DNA of 64,000 nucleotides from Desulfosporosinus cupriresistens. GTDB lineage: Bacteria; Bacillota; Desulfitobacteriia; Desulfitobacteriales; Desulfitobacteriaceae. This document shows positions 7,899 to 15,805 of this stretch, piece after piece. Below the pieces are notes generated by a model, which made no database searches, was not told where the DNA came from, and saw only the letters and a program-made list of their open reading frames with translations. How positions within the stretch are numbered: position 1 is the stretch's first letter; each line of letters begins with the position of its first letter. Where the stretch lies: the NCBI RefSeq assembly GCF_001707885.1, contig NZ_MASS01000007.1, forward strand, positions 1-64,000. The letters are read 5' to 3'. Position numbers and translations under genes: made by a program.

Positions 7899-9185
7899 TT
7901 GACATTAATGGAAATGGCCCAAAAGGGTCAAGAGAACCCGATTTTTACAAGGATTTCTCAAGATGAACATATGAATGTCCAACTCCTTATGGAACGGGTT
8001 GCTAACGGACAGATTGTGATACCCTATAATATTCATCACCAGCCCAAAAAACCTCAAGGATTTGGGATGGGCCTAAGTACCAAAGTTAGTGCCAGCATCG
8101 GTATCGATGCAGATGAGGACCGGTTAGTTGACGAACTATTTAAAGTAGACGAGGCTATGAGAGCAGGAACGCATGCTGTCATGGATTTGAGTACTGCGGG
8201 TGATATGGATGAAGCAAGAAGAACGATCATTGAAAGAGTACCATTACCGTTAGGTTCTCTACCTATTTATCAGGCTTTTGCCGAAGCTGTGCGCACGAAG
8301 GGCTCAGCCTTAGCGCTTGAACCGGAAGATTTTTTTCAAGTTATGGAGCGTCAAGCAGCAGATGGCGTAGACTTTATGGGCTTGCATTGCGCTTTGCACA
8401 GCGGATTATTACAAACGGCCAAGGCGGATCAGCGGGTCCTAAATCTGGTGAGTCGAGGTGGATCCTTACTGATGGGTTGGATGCTCTATCATGGTAAGGA
8501 AAACTTTTTGTATACCATGTTTGACCGCATCCTTGAAATCGCTAAAAAACATGAGGTTACCTTAAGCTTAGCAGATGCAATGCGACCCGGTGCAGGGGCA
8601 GATTCATTATGTCGTTCACAGGTTGAAGAACTGGTCATTTTAGGTGAGTTAGTGAAGCGTAGCAGACAAGCTGGAGTACAAATCATGATTAAGGGACCTG
8701 GTCACACTCCACCAAATCAAATTGCCACAACCATTAAATTAGAAAAACAAGTGTGTCAGGGTGCCCCATATTTTGTCTTCGGCCCGGTATCGACAGATGT
8801 AGCGCCAGGCTATGACGAAATCACCGCTGCTATCGGTGGGGCTATGGCAGGCGCAGCTGGGGCAGATCTACTCTGTTACGTTACACCGGCTGAACATATT
8901 GCTTACCCGAATGCCCAGGATGTTTACCGGGGAGTAGTCGCTTCGCGTATTGCTGCTCACGTGGCCGATCTGGCAAAAGGATATCCTGGAGCAGAGAATT
9001 GGGATTTGCAAATGAGCAAAGCACGGCGAGAGCAAAATGTAGAAGCGCAGAAAATGTTAGCGTTATCCCAGGAAAGGCTTGCTGATTTCCACTCAAGCGA
9101 AAAGCCTCTCTGTAATAAATGTCAAAAGGGGTGTGCTATGGCTGTGGCTGGTGAGTTCTTTCAAGAACTACCGTGGGAGTGCTAA
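7899..9185 (+). CDS. bzaA: BzaA: ThiC-family 5-hydroxybenzimidazole synthase subunit
   Basis: 428 residues, a ThiC (phosphomethylpyrimidine synthase) paralogue. In known bza operons BzaA and BzaB together rearrange aminoimidazole ribotide (AIR) to 5-hydroxybenzimidazole by radical SAM chemistry. Seen here: the ThiC-like core with LSTAGDMDEARR, ERQAADGVDFMGLHCA, APGYDEITAAIGGAMAG and CYVTPAEH, and a C-terminal cluster motif CNKCQKGC. That is CX2CX3C, one residue shorter than the CX2CX4C of ThiC. The usual EGPGHVP motif is degenerate here (KGPGHTP). I choose TTG at 7899 because GGAG at 7887-7890 is well spaced; the upstream GTG at 7863 has no ribosome site. First gene behind the cobalamin riboswitch. 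Two paralogues plus the following genes make bza far more likely than thiamine synthesis. Confidence 0.88.
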   Translation: MTLMEMAQKGQENPIFTRISQDEHMNVQLLMERVANGQIVIPYNIHHQPKKPQGFGMGLSTKVSASIGIDADEDRLVDELFKVDEAMRAGTHAVMDLSTAGDMDEARRTIIERVPLPLGSLPIYQAFAEAVRTKGSALALEPEDFFQVMERQAADGVDFMGLHCALHSGLLQTAKADQRVLNLVSRGGSLLMGWMLYHGKENFLYTMFDRILEIAKKHEVTLSLADAMRPGAGADSLCRSQVEELVILGELVKRSRQAGVQIMIKGPGHTPPNQIATTIKLEKQVCQGAPYFVFGPVSTDVAPGYDEITAAIGGAMAGAAGADLLCYVTPAEHIAYPNAQDVYRGVVASRIAAHVADLAKGYPGAENWDLQMSKARREQNVEAQKMLALSQERLADFHSSEKPLCNKCQKGCAMAVAGEFFQELPWEC

Positions 9186-9299
9186 AGCGAGGTTCGAATA
9201 TGGGTAGGGGCTAATGCGAGGTTCGAAGTTCGTGGATCGGAGTTCGAACATGAGTAAGGGCATAAGCGAGGTTTGGGTTCGAATATCGGTAGGGGCACG
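9185..9299 (+). repeat. Imperfect tandem repeats between bzaA and bzaB
   Basis: Three imperfect copies of a unit built on GCGAGGTTCGAA...GTAGGGGC start near 9187, 9216 and 9266. TTCGAA recurs four times. No ORF crosses the segment. The other operon joints are overlaps or very short, so this 200-base spacer stands out. Confidence 0.7.
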
Positions 9300-9385
9300 T
9301 GATTAAAGGTGAGAATGCAAGCAAGACAATGCTAGAGACCTAAAATAAAGAACTAAGAATTTAAATGAAGAATGGAGAGATTGAG

Positions 9386-10684
9386 ATGACCCAATTGATT
9401 AAAGCGAGACAAGGAATTATTACCCCTGAGGTAGAGAAATTAGCCAAAATAGAAGGCTTTAGAGCGGAAGAATTATGTGAGAAGGTAGCCCAAGGTCGAG
9501 TAGTGATCATGAAAAACAAGCTACGCAAGAATTCGGTCGGGGTCGCAGTTGGGGAAGGACTTCGTACTAAAGTAAATGCTAACATCGGGACCTCACCAGA
9601 CTGTGTGGACTTTGAGGATGAGCTTCACAAAATAAGAGTTGCCGAAGGTGCAGGTGCTGATGCGATTATGGAGTTAAGTACAGGCGGCGATATTGATGCT
9701 TTCCGCCGTAAGGTTATTGCTTCTACCACATTACCTGTCGGCTCTGTCCCAACTTATCAAGCAGGGATGGAGAGTATTTTTAAAAACGGAAGCGTTGTCG
9801 GCATGAAGGTTGAGGATATGTTCGAAATGATTGAACGTCAAGCAGCGGACGGAATTGACTTTATGGCAATCCATTCAGCTTTAAACAGATCGATCTTGGA
9901 AAGGCTAAAGAATCAAGGCAGAATCACTGATATTGTAAGCCGGGGTGGGGCCTTTTTAACAGGTTGGATGTTTCACAACAACCAGGATAACCCTCTTTAT
10001 ACCCAATTTGATCGTGTGCTGGAAATTTGTAAAAAGTATGATGTAACACTTAGCATTGGAGATGCTATTCGACCGGGTTGTATTGAAGATTCTCTGGACC
10101 GTGCCCAAGTCCAAGGGGTGATTGTGGCCGGAGAGTTGGTGAAGCGGGCCCTGGAAGCTGGTGTTCAAGTGATGGTAGAAGGCCCGGGCCACGTACCGTT
10201 GGATCAAATCCCGCCAACTATCTTGCTCCAAAAACAACTTTGTCATCATGTCCCGTATTATATACTTGGTAATTTAGTTACAGATATAGCCCCGGGTTAT
10301 GACCATATCACAGCAGCGATCGGCGCCACAACGGCTGCCATTTCCGGAGCCAATTTTATTTGTTATGTAACACCTGCCGAACATCTCCGCCTGCCAACCG
10401 CAGAAGATGTTCATGCTGGGGTCATAGCTACGCGCATTGCTACACACGCTGCAGATATTGTGAATGGAGTTAAGGGTGCACGAGAATGGGATTTAGCTAT
10501 GGCTCGAGCTCGTAAGGCCTTGGATTGGGATAAACAAATTGAATTGGCAATTGATCCTCCAACGGCGCGGCGGATCCGCGGAGAGCGTAATGAGGAGGGG
10601 GATGTAGCTTGCTCGATGTGTGGTGGCTTCTGCGCCATGAAAGTGGTTGGAGAATACCTTGGAACAACGGAAGGCAGCTGTTAA
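9386..10684 (+). CDS. bzaB: BzaB: ThiC-family 5-hydroxybenzimidazole synthase subunit
   Basis: 432 residues, the second ThiC paralogue of the operon and closer to ThiC than BzaA. Motifs seen are ELSTGGDIDAFRR, ERQAADGIDFMAIHSA, the intact EGPGHVPLDQIP, APGYDHITAAIGA, CYVTPAEH and the C-terminal cluster motif CSMCGGFC, again CX2CX3C. With BzaA it should convert AIR to 5-hydroxybenzimidazole. The start is ATG 9386, after GGAGAG at 9373-9378; the in-frame ATG at 9365 precedes that ribosome site. The gene is followed after 24 bases by the purE-like gene. Confidence 0.88.
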   Translation: MTQLIKARQGIITPEVEKLAKIEGFRAEELCEKVAQGRVVIMKNKLRKNSVGVAVGEGLRTKVNANIGTSPDCVDFEDELHKIRVAEGAGADAIMELSTGGDIDAFRRKVIASTTLPVGSVPTYQAGMESIFKNGSVVGMKVEDMFEMIERQAADGIDFMAIHSALNRSILERLKNQGRITDIVSRGGAFLTGWMFHNNQDNPLYTQFDRVLEICKKYDVTLSIGDAIRPGCIEDSLDRAQVQGVIVAGELVKRALEAGVQVMVEGPGHVPLDQIPPTILLQKQLCHHVPYYILGNLVTDIAPGYDHITAAIGATTAAISGANFICYVTPAEHLRLPTAEDVHAGVIATRIATHAADIVNGVKGAREWDLAMARARKALDWDKQIELAIDPPTARRIRGERNEEGDVACSMCGGFCAMKVVGEYLGTTEGSC

Positions 10685-10708
10685 AAACTAGACGAGGGAG
10701 GGGCCAGA

Positions 10709-11209
10709 ATGAACCAAGTTGGGATCATTATGGGAAGTGATTCGGATTACCAAGTCATGGAGGAAGCTCTGGAAATTCTGCGTCAATTTGAAGTTTCCTT
10801 CGATGTTATAATTTCCTCCGCTCAGAGGACGTTGGATAGAACCGTCAATTGGGTGAAAGGTTTTGAGACCCAAGGAGGCAAACTGATTATTGCAGCGGCT
10901 GGTTTAGCGGCTCATTTGCCGGGGGTTGTAGCGGGGGCGACGATTTTACCTGTCATCGGTGTGCCGATGAGCAGTGGTGCTTTAGAAGGAATCGATGCAC
11001 TTTACTCCATTGTGCAAATGCCTACAGGGATTCCAGTTGCGACTGTAGGGATCGGTGGGGCACGTAATGCAGCCTTGCTTGCGGTTCAGATTCTGACGAT
11101 TCAAGATAGGGCCTTAAGCATTAAGGTTAAAGACTATCGTGCTCAGATGTTGCGGGATATTGAGGCTAAGGACGAAGCGCTCCAAAGACAGTTGAGTGAA
11201 GTAAGTTGA
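10709..11209 (+). CDS. PurE-like protein with catalytic His replaced by Gln, in the bza operon
   Basis: 166 residues, full PurE length (N5-CAIR mutase / AIR carboxylase family). By hand alignment it is about 80% identical to the housekeeping PurE at 27540. Kept: MGSDSDY, AAAGLAAHLPGVVAGAT, GIDALYSIVQMP and GARNAALLAVQIL. Changed: the active-site SSAHRT is SSAQRT, so residue 39 (His45 of E. coli PurE, the general acid/base) is Gln; the codon is CAG at 10823-10825 against CAC in the other copy. The mutase reaction is therefore probably lost, while AIR-type ligand binding may remain. It lies between bzaB and bzaC, and its TGA overlaps the TTG of bzaC. AIR is the substrate of BzaA/B, so a role in binding, protecting or delivering AIR is plausible but inferred. 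A redundant copy is the alternative. Confidence 0.88.
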   Translation: MNQVGIIMGSDSDYQVMEEALEILRQFEVSFDVIISSAQRTLDRTVNWVKGFETQGGKLIIAAAGLAAHLPGVVAGATILPVIGVPMSSGALEGIDALYSIVQMPTGIPVATVGIGGARNAALLAVQILTIQDRALSIKVKDYRAQMLRDIEAKDEALQRQLSEVS

Positions 11210-12741
11210 AGGTTGATACAGGCGCTCAGTACTTAGAAGATCTGGCAACAGGGTACTGGTTTTCCGAGGTGCTGTTTACGGCAGTGGAATTAGAAGTCTT
11301 TAATTTGCTTGAGCCTAAAGGCCTGACGACTGCTGAACTAGCAAGCGTGTTGGATATGCCTAGCTCTGGTCTCGGGCGTTTTCTTCAAGCACTATGTGCC
11401 ATTAACTTAGTGGCTTGCGATAGCGGTAGCTATTTTAACACCAAACTGGCTAGTGACTATCTTGTGATTGGCAGGCCTAATTATCAAGGGGATTCGATCC
11501 TCTGGCGCAAGGGTCTACGGCTAGGGTGGCAGGACCTGGCAGGATCCCTTAAGGCCGGTGGCAGAGTGAATTTTCCAGCCGAAGAAGAGGATGCAAAGCA
11601 GTTTAGCCAGCGGATTCGCAAATATATCAAAGCTATGGATAATGTGGCCAGGACTAAAGTAGAGGAAATCTTACCATTCTTCCAGGGGCTTGACCTCAAG
11701 GGAGAGCTTCTGGATGTGGGAACCGGTTCAGGGGCGATTGCCAGTGGTTTTCTGGAGAGCTTTCCAGTCCTATCGGCTACCTTGCTAGATATTGGAGAGG
11801 TCCTTAACTATACGCGAGAGTTGTTGGACAAGCAGGAGTTCGGAAAACGGGTTTCCTACCTACCAACTAATATATTAGAGCCCTGGACTGTAGAACAAGA
11901 GCGGTTTGATTTAGTTGTTCTTTCCAATATTATTCACGCTTATTCCGAAGAGGAAATTCCATTGATCCTAGACCGAGCTGCAAATTGTCTCAAACCGGAA
12001 GGATTCCTGGTAATTCATGATTTTTTCCCCGAACACTCCCCAGAAAAAGCTGCTCTGCTGGATCTAAATATGTTCATTAATACCTACAATGGCAGAACCT
12101 TCTCCCAAGCTTGGGTCAGAGAGCAACTTGCCATGTCTAAACTCCATACAACTGAGCTCATTCCCTTAGAGACGGACACTGCTGTAATCTTTGCCGCGAA
12201 GGACGCAACAAAATTTGCTACTCTTCGCTTGGATGCCAGGACCCGACTGATCGCGAGGATCAAAGCTATGGGATTTAGCCAAGTTCTTCCGGTATCTACA
12301 GCAGATATTCATGTCTCAGATTGGACGGACCTCCGTTGCCAGTATGGTTGTGATCGGTATGGACATCCCCACTGTCCGCCTAATAGTCCCACCCCGCAAA
12401 AAACTAGAGACGTGCTAAAAGATTTTTCGCAGGCGCTTCTGCTAGAGGGGGAGCCTCCAGGAAAGATATTTCAAAAACGGGTTTTGGCTGCTGAACGAGA
12501 AGGTTTTTTGGCGGGATTTCATAAAGCCTTCTCTTATTGGGCTGGCCCATGCGTGCTTTGTGATACCTGCGCTGCAACTTTTCCGAACGGGAAGTGTTGC
12601 AATACACGGGATGCCAGGCCCGCCATGGAGGGAGCGGGTATCGATGTCTTTGAGACCGTCAGACGGGCGGGACTTAAACTTGGGATTTTGCGCAACAAGG
12701 GCGACTATGTTAGATATTTTGCTCTGTTGCTATTGGAGTGA
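11206..12741 (+). CDS. bzaC: BzaC-type O-methyltransferase fused to a DUF2284 metal-binding domain
   Basis: 511 residues. Residues 1 to about 330 are a class I SAM O-methyltransferase with an N-terminal winged-helix dimerisation part (LTTAELASVLDMPSSGLGRFL) and a SAM site (LLDVGTGSGAIASG near 168, then VVLSNIIHAYSEEE). BzaC methylates 5-hydroxybenzimidazole to 5-methoxybenzimidazole. Residues about 340-511 match the DUF2284 'predicted metal-binding protein' family: RCQYGCDRYGHPHCPP and GPCVLCDTC...GKCCNTRDARP, eight cysteines in all, a likely iron-sulfur or metal site. The start TTG overlaps the stop of the purE-like gene (TTGA) and its stop overlaps bzaD (GTGA). The methyltransferase call is firm in this context; the role of the fused domain is unknown. 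Confidence 0.85.
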   Translation: MKVDTGAQYLEDLATGYWFSEVLFTAVELEVFNLLEPKGLTTAELASVLDMPSSGLGRFLQALCAINLVACDSGSYFNTKLASDYLVIGRPNYQGDSILWRKGLRLGWQDLAGSLKAGGRVNFPAEEEDAKQFSQRIRKYIKAMDNVARTKVEEILPFFQGLDLKGELLDVGTGSGAIASGFLESFPVLSATLLDIGEVLNYTRELLDKQEFGKRVSYLPTNILEPWTVEQERFDLVVLSNIIHAYSEEEIPLILDRAANCLKPEGFLVIHDFFPEHSPEKAALLDLNMFINTYNGRTFSQAWVREQLAMSKLHTTELIPLETDTAVIFAAKDATKFATLRLDARTRLIARIKAMGFSQVLPVSTADIHVSDWTDLRCQYGCDRYGHPHCPPNSPTPQKTRDVLKDFSQALLLEGEPPGKIFQKRVLAAEREGFLAGFHKAFSYWAGPCVLCDTCAATFPNGKCCNTRDARPAMEGAGIDVFETVRRAGLKLGILRNKGDYVRYFALLLLE

Positions 12742-14069
12742 ATTACGTGCGTGTTCTAATGATCCAAACTCCTTCAGTTGAAGAAATATCTCAGGAACGA
12801 GTCTATCCCATTGGAATTGTTCTTCTTGCTGGTCTTCTGCAAAGCCATGGCCATGAGGTAGATATCTTGGACATGAACTTGGAACGAGATCCTTTTGGAG
12901 CGCTGAAGGAGAAACTCTTAGCGTTCCAACCGGAGGCCATTGGTTTATCCCTGCGCAATATTGATCCCTTAGGCAATAAAACTAGCTCGCTGATTGCCCC
13001 CTTTATTGTCACGGTTCGCTTTATTGCCGCCGTTTTGCCCCAAGCTAAGCTAATTGTTGGTGGTACAGGTTTTTCCCTTTTTCCAGAACGGCTGATGCTC
13101 GAACTACCGGAACTGGATTATGGCATTGTCGGAGAAGCAGAAGTCTCCTTCCCAGCTCTTCTCCGTTCGATCAATAATCCCCCCCCAATGCCCGGGCTGT
13201 GCCTTAGAGAGGGTTCGAGGGTGCATGTTTCACCGCCCGCCACGAATTTTGATATGGCCAACTATGTTCCGGCAAATAGGCTTTTACTGGACCCTGCGCT
13301 TTATCAGGGGATTAACAACTACGTTCCAACGATTGGTATTGAGGCTAAACGGGGATGTGCGCTAAATTGCGCCTATTGTGTCTATCCGCAACTTCAGGGG
13401 AAGCGATTGCGGTGCCGACCAACCACCGCCGTCGTGGACGAAATGGAACTTTTGCATAAGGACTATGGGATTCAGAGTTTTCATTTTACCGACCCTGTAC
13501 TCAACGTTCCTCACGGTCATCTCGAGGCAATCTGTGAGGAGCTACTGCGCAGAAAGCTTAAAGTTCGGTGGGACGGATTCCTGCGGGAAGATCAGCTCAA
13601 TGACAAGAATGTTGCTTTATATGAACGGGCTGGGTGTGAATGTTTTTCCTTTTCCCCCGACGGTCTATGTCAGGAATCACTGGATGTCTTGGGCAAAAAC
13701 CTGAGCGAGGCGCAAATTTTAAAAGCGGCAAACCTCGTCGCTCAAACCGACGTGGTTAGCGTTTATCATTTTATGGTTAATGTGCCAGGAGAGACGGAAA
13801 AGACCTGTGAAAAAAGTATTCAGTTTGTTGAACGGCTTTATGAAATGCATAGCAAGAAAAAGAATCTGGGAACGATTATCTTGAATAATATTCGAATTTT
13901 ACCAGGAACGAAGATCGAAAAAATAGCTAGGGCGCAAGGGGTAATCGACTCAGAGACGGATCTGCTCTATCCGACCTATTATAATCCGAAACCGTTTAGT
14001 GCCTTCCGATACAAACTAGAAACAATTCAGCAGTGCAGAAACGTGTTTATGTGGCAGGGAGTTGAGTAG
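12738..14069 (+). CDS. bzaD: BzaD: B12-binding-domain radical SAM methyltransferase
   Basis: 443 residues. An N-terminal cobalamin-binding Rossmann-like domain (about 1-150, IGIVLLAGLLQSHGHEVDILDM) is followed by a radical SAM barrel with CALNCAYC (CX3CX2C, about residue 210). In the characterised pathway BzaD adds the C6 methyl group, giving 5-methoxy-6-methylbenzimidazole. The GTG start lies inside a GTGA overlap with bzaC, so translation is coupled. Which of the two radical SAM proteins is D or E is taken from operon order. Confidence 0.82.
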   Translation: MNYVRVLMIQTPSVEEISQERVYPIGIVLLAGLLQSHGHEVDILDMNLERDPFGALKEKLLAFQPEAIGLSLRNIDPLGNKTSSLIAPFIVTVRFIAAVLPQAKLIVGGTGFSLFPERLMLELPELDYGIVGEAEVSFPALLRSINNPPPMPGLCLREGSRVHVSPPATNFDMANYVPANRLLLDPALYQGINNYVPTIGIEAKRGCALNCAYCVYPQLQGKRLRCRPTTAVVDEMELLHKDYGIQSFHFTDPVLNVPHGHLEAICEELLRRKLKVRWDGFLREDQLNDKNVALYERAGCECFSFSPDGLCQESLDVLGKNLSEAQILKAANLVAQTDVVSVYHFMVNVPGETEKTCEKSIQFVERLYEMHSKKKNLGTIILNNIRILPGTKIEKIARAQGVIDSETDLLYPTYYNPKPFSAFRYKLETIQQCRNVFMWQGVE

Positions 14070-14073
14070 CGAA

Positions 14074-15570
14074 ATGAAGATACTTTTATTAGAGCACCCG
14101 CGGACCATCCGCTCGGAACGGTGTAACGACATTGCCAATACTCCTCTGGCCTCATGCCTCCTTTCTGGTTATACTGCAGGCCTGCTAGCCAGCGTGGGGC
14201 ATGAGGTAGAAATCATCGAAGGATTCTTGGAGGGACTCGATTACCAGGAAATTGAACGCAGGGTAAGAGAATTTGAACCAGACATGATAGGGGTTCATAT
14301 GGTCTATCATTGGCAGACAGACAAAGTTTTGTATGATTTTCTTCGCAAGCTTAAAGCGGAGCGGCTTGCTGGTTATATCACGGTATATGGGTACTATCCA
14401 ACCACAGACTTCGAAGACGTGTTGTTGCAATGCCCGGACATCGATTCTGTGGTCCTAGGCGAACCGGAACTAACCTTTGCCCAGTTAGTCAAAGCTGTTA
14501 ATTGCCAGGATTGTCTGGAGAACATGCCTGGTCTGGCCCAACGGGATGACTCAGGTACAATTGTTGCCATGCGCCGCGAACTAATAGGTGATCTAGACGC
14601 CCTGCCTTTTCCCGTGCGAACGGAAGCCCTGTTCCGTTTGCCTGAGGTAAACCTGCAGGGAAGTAGGGGATGTTATGGTGGGTGTACTTTTTGCTACATC
14701 AACCCTTTTTATGGACAGGGTTCACGGTGGCGGGGGCGGACTCCGGAAAATATTATAGCGGAAATCGATCAATTAATTGCACAACATCAGATAAAATCTT
14801 TTTATTTTACTGATCCTAATTTTTTTGGCCCCGGTGAAAGGGGCCAGCGACGGGCATTGCAGTTGGCGGCCTTACTTAAATCCAGAAACATTAAGTTTGG
14901 GATTGAGGCTCGAGTCAATGATATCCATGATGAAACTGTTAAGGCGTTGGTGGAAGCTGGTCTGAACAATATTCTCATTGGACTGGAGAGCGGCAGTGAC
15001 CGTTCGCTGCAGCGGATTAATAAGCTGACGACGGTTGCCCAGAACGAGAAGGCTATCCGTATCCTCCGCAAATATGGGATCGAACCGAGTGTTGGGTTTA
15101 TCATGTTTGAGCCTGATTCATCCTTAGAAGATATCCGGGTCAACTTTGAATTTTTGAAGCGCAATGACTTAGTAAAAGATCTTTCTATTACGGCTAACGT
15201 ACTTTACCATCATTTAATTGTTTTAAAAGGAACCAAGGCTCACCAAGATCTGAAGGCTGCTGGACGTCTGGAAGTCCAAGCATCAACTTATGAAAGTATC
15301 GTGACGCTTACGGATCCTAAAGTAGCGGTTTTGGCCATGATCATGAGGCAAATTACGAACTTCCTTTTTGACATTATGTCTGGAATTTGGGGTGGGAAGG
15401 TTGCGGAACCCGAGAATGCCCAGGAACGATATACAAAAACAAATAAGGTGTTGGTCACTTTATTTGAGAATACATTAAAAACGATGGAGGCCGGGGGACA
15501 GTTTACGGAGGAACGGGTAGAGACTCTGGTTAGAACCACTGAAAAAGAGATTAATAAGATTTTGGCATGA
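14074..15570 (+). CDS. bzaE: BzaE: B12-binding-domain radical SAM enzyme
   Basis: 498 residues. A B12-binding-like N-terminus (about 1-140) is followed by a radical SAM domain with CYGGCTFC (CX3CX2C, about residue 204), and FTDPNFFGPG and IGLESGSDRSLQRINK typical of this superfamily. BzaE converts 5-methoxy-6-methylbenzimidazole to 5,6-dimethylbenzimidazole (DMB), so the full bzaABCDE set predicts DMB as lower ligand. ATG 14074 is preceded by AGGGAG at 14055-14060, a long spacing; the TTG at 14062 is an in-frame alternative overlapping bzaD. Last gene of the operon, with a strong terminator straight after. Confidence 0.82.
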   Translation: MKILLLEHPRTIRSERCNDIANTPLASCLLSGYTAGLLASVGHEVEIIEGFLEGLDYQEIERRVREFEPDMIGVHMVYHWQTDKVLYDFLRKLKAERLAGYITVYGYYPTTDFEDVLLQCPDIDSVVLGEPELTFAQLVKAVNCQDCLENMPGLAQRDDSGTIVAMRRELIGDLDALPFPVRTEALFRLPEVNLQGSRGCYGGCTFCYINPFYGQGSRWRGRTPENIIAEIDQLIAQHQIKSFYFTDPNFFGPGERGQRRALQLAALLKSRNIKFGIEARVNDIHDETVKALVEAGLNNILIGLESGSDRSLQRINKLTTVAQNEKAIRILRKYGIEPSVGFIMFEPDSSLEDIRVNFEFLKRNDLVKDLSITANVLYHHLIVLKGTKAHQDLKAAGRLEVQASTYESIVTLTDPKVAVLAMIMRQITNFLFDIMSGIWGGKVAEPENAQERYTKTNKVLVTLFENTLKTMEAGGQFTEERVETLVRTTEKEINKILA

Positions 15571-15579
15571 GTGTCATAA

Positions 15580-15626
15580 CCGCTCCACCTTCTCGAAATA
15601 ATCGATGAAGGTGGAGCGGTTTTTTT
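15580..15626 (+). terminator. Terminator of the bza operon
   Basis: CCGCTCCACCTTC (15580-15592) pairs perfectly with GAAGGTGGAGCGG (15607-15619), followed by seven T. Confidence 0.95.
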
Positions 15627-15675
15627 GCGTAAAATACCTCGTGTCAAAGTCGCAATTGTGAACATTTTCTGCTTA

Positions 15676-15706
15676 TTACAAAAAGAAATGCGAGTTATGG
15701 TATAAT
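15676..15706 (+). promoter_or_regulatory. Probable promoter of the aminotransferase gene
   Basis: TATAAT at 15701-15706 with TTACAA at 15676-15681 (19-base spacer). The leader that follows holds a nested inverted repeat, ATAAC...GTTAT around TCAGA...TCTGA (about 15746-15786), which matches no riboswitch I know. Confidence 0.5.
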
Positions 15707-15805
15707 GTATATGATTTCCATTGCGCAAATTACATAGGGGTTTCATAACATCAGAGAATTGGTCTGAGCTGAAAATATAAAGTTATAGAAGAAAGGTTGA
15801 GTGCT

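Noticed and set aside
9185..9299. CRISPR-like array
   Set aside because: Units are few, imperfect and not separated by unique spacers of constant length; no cas genes are present.
7899..10684. Thiamine synthesis (two thiC genes)
   Set aside because: A cobalamin riboswitch rather than a TPP riboswitch precedes them, there are two paralogues, and bzaC/D/E-type genes follow.
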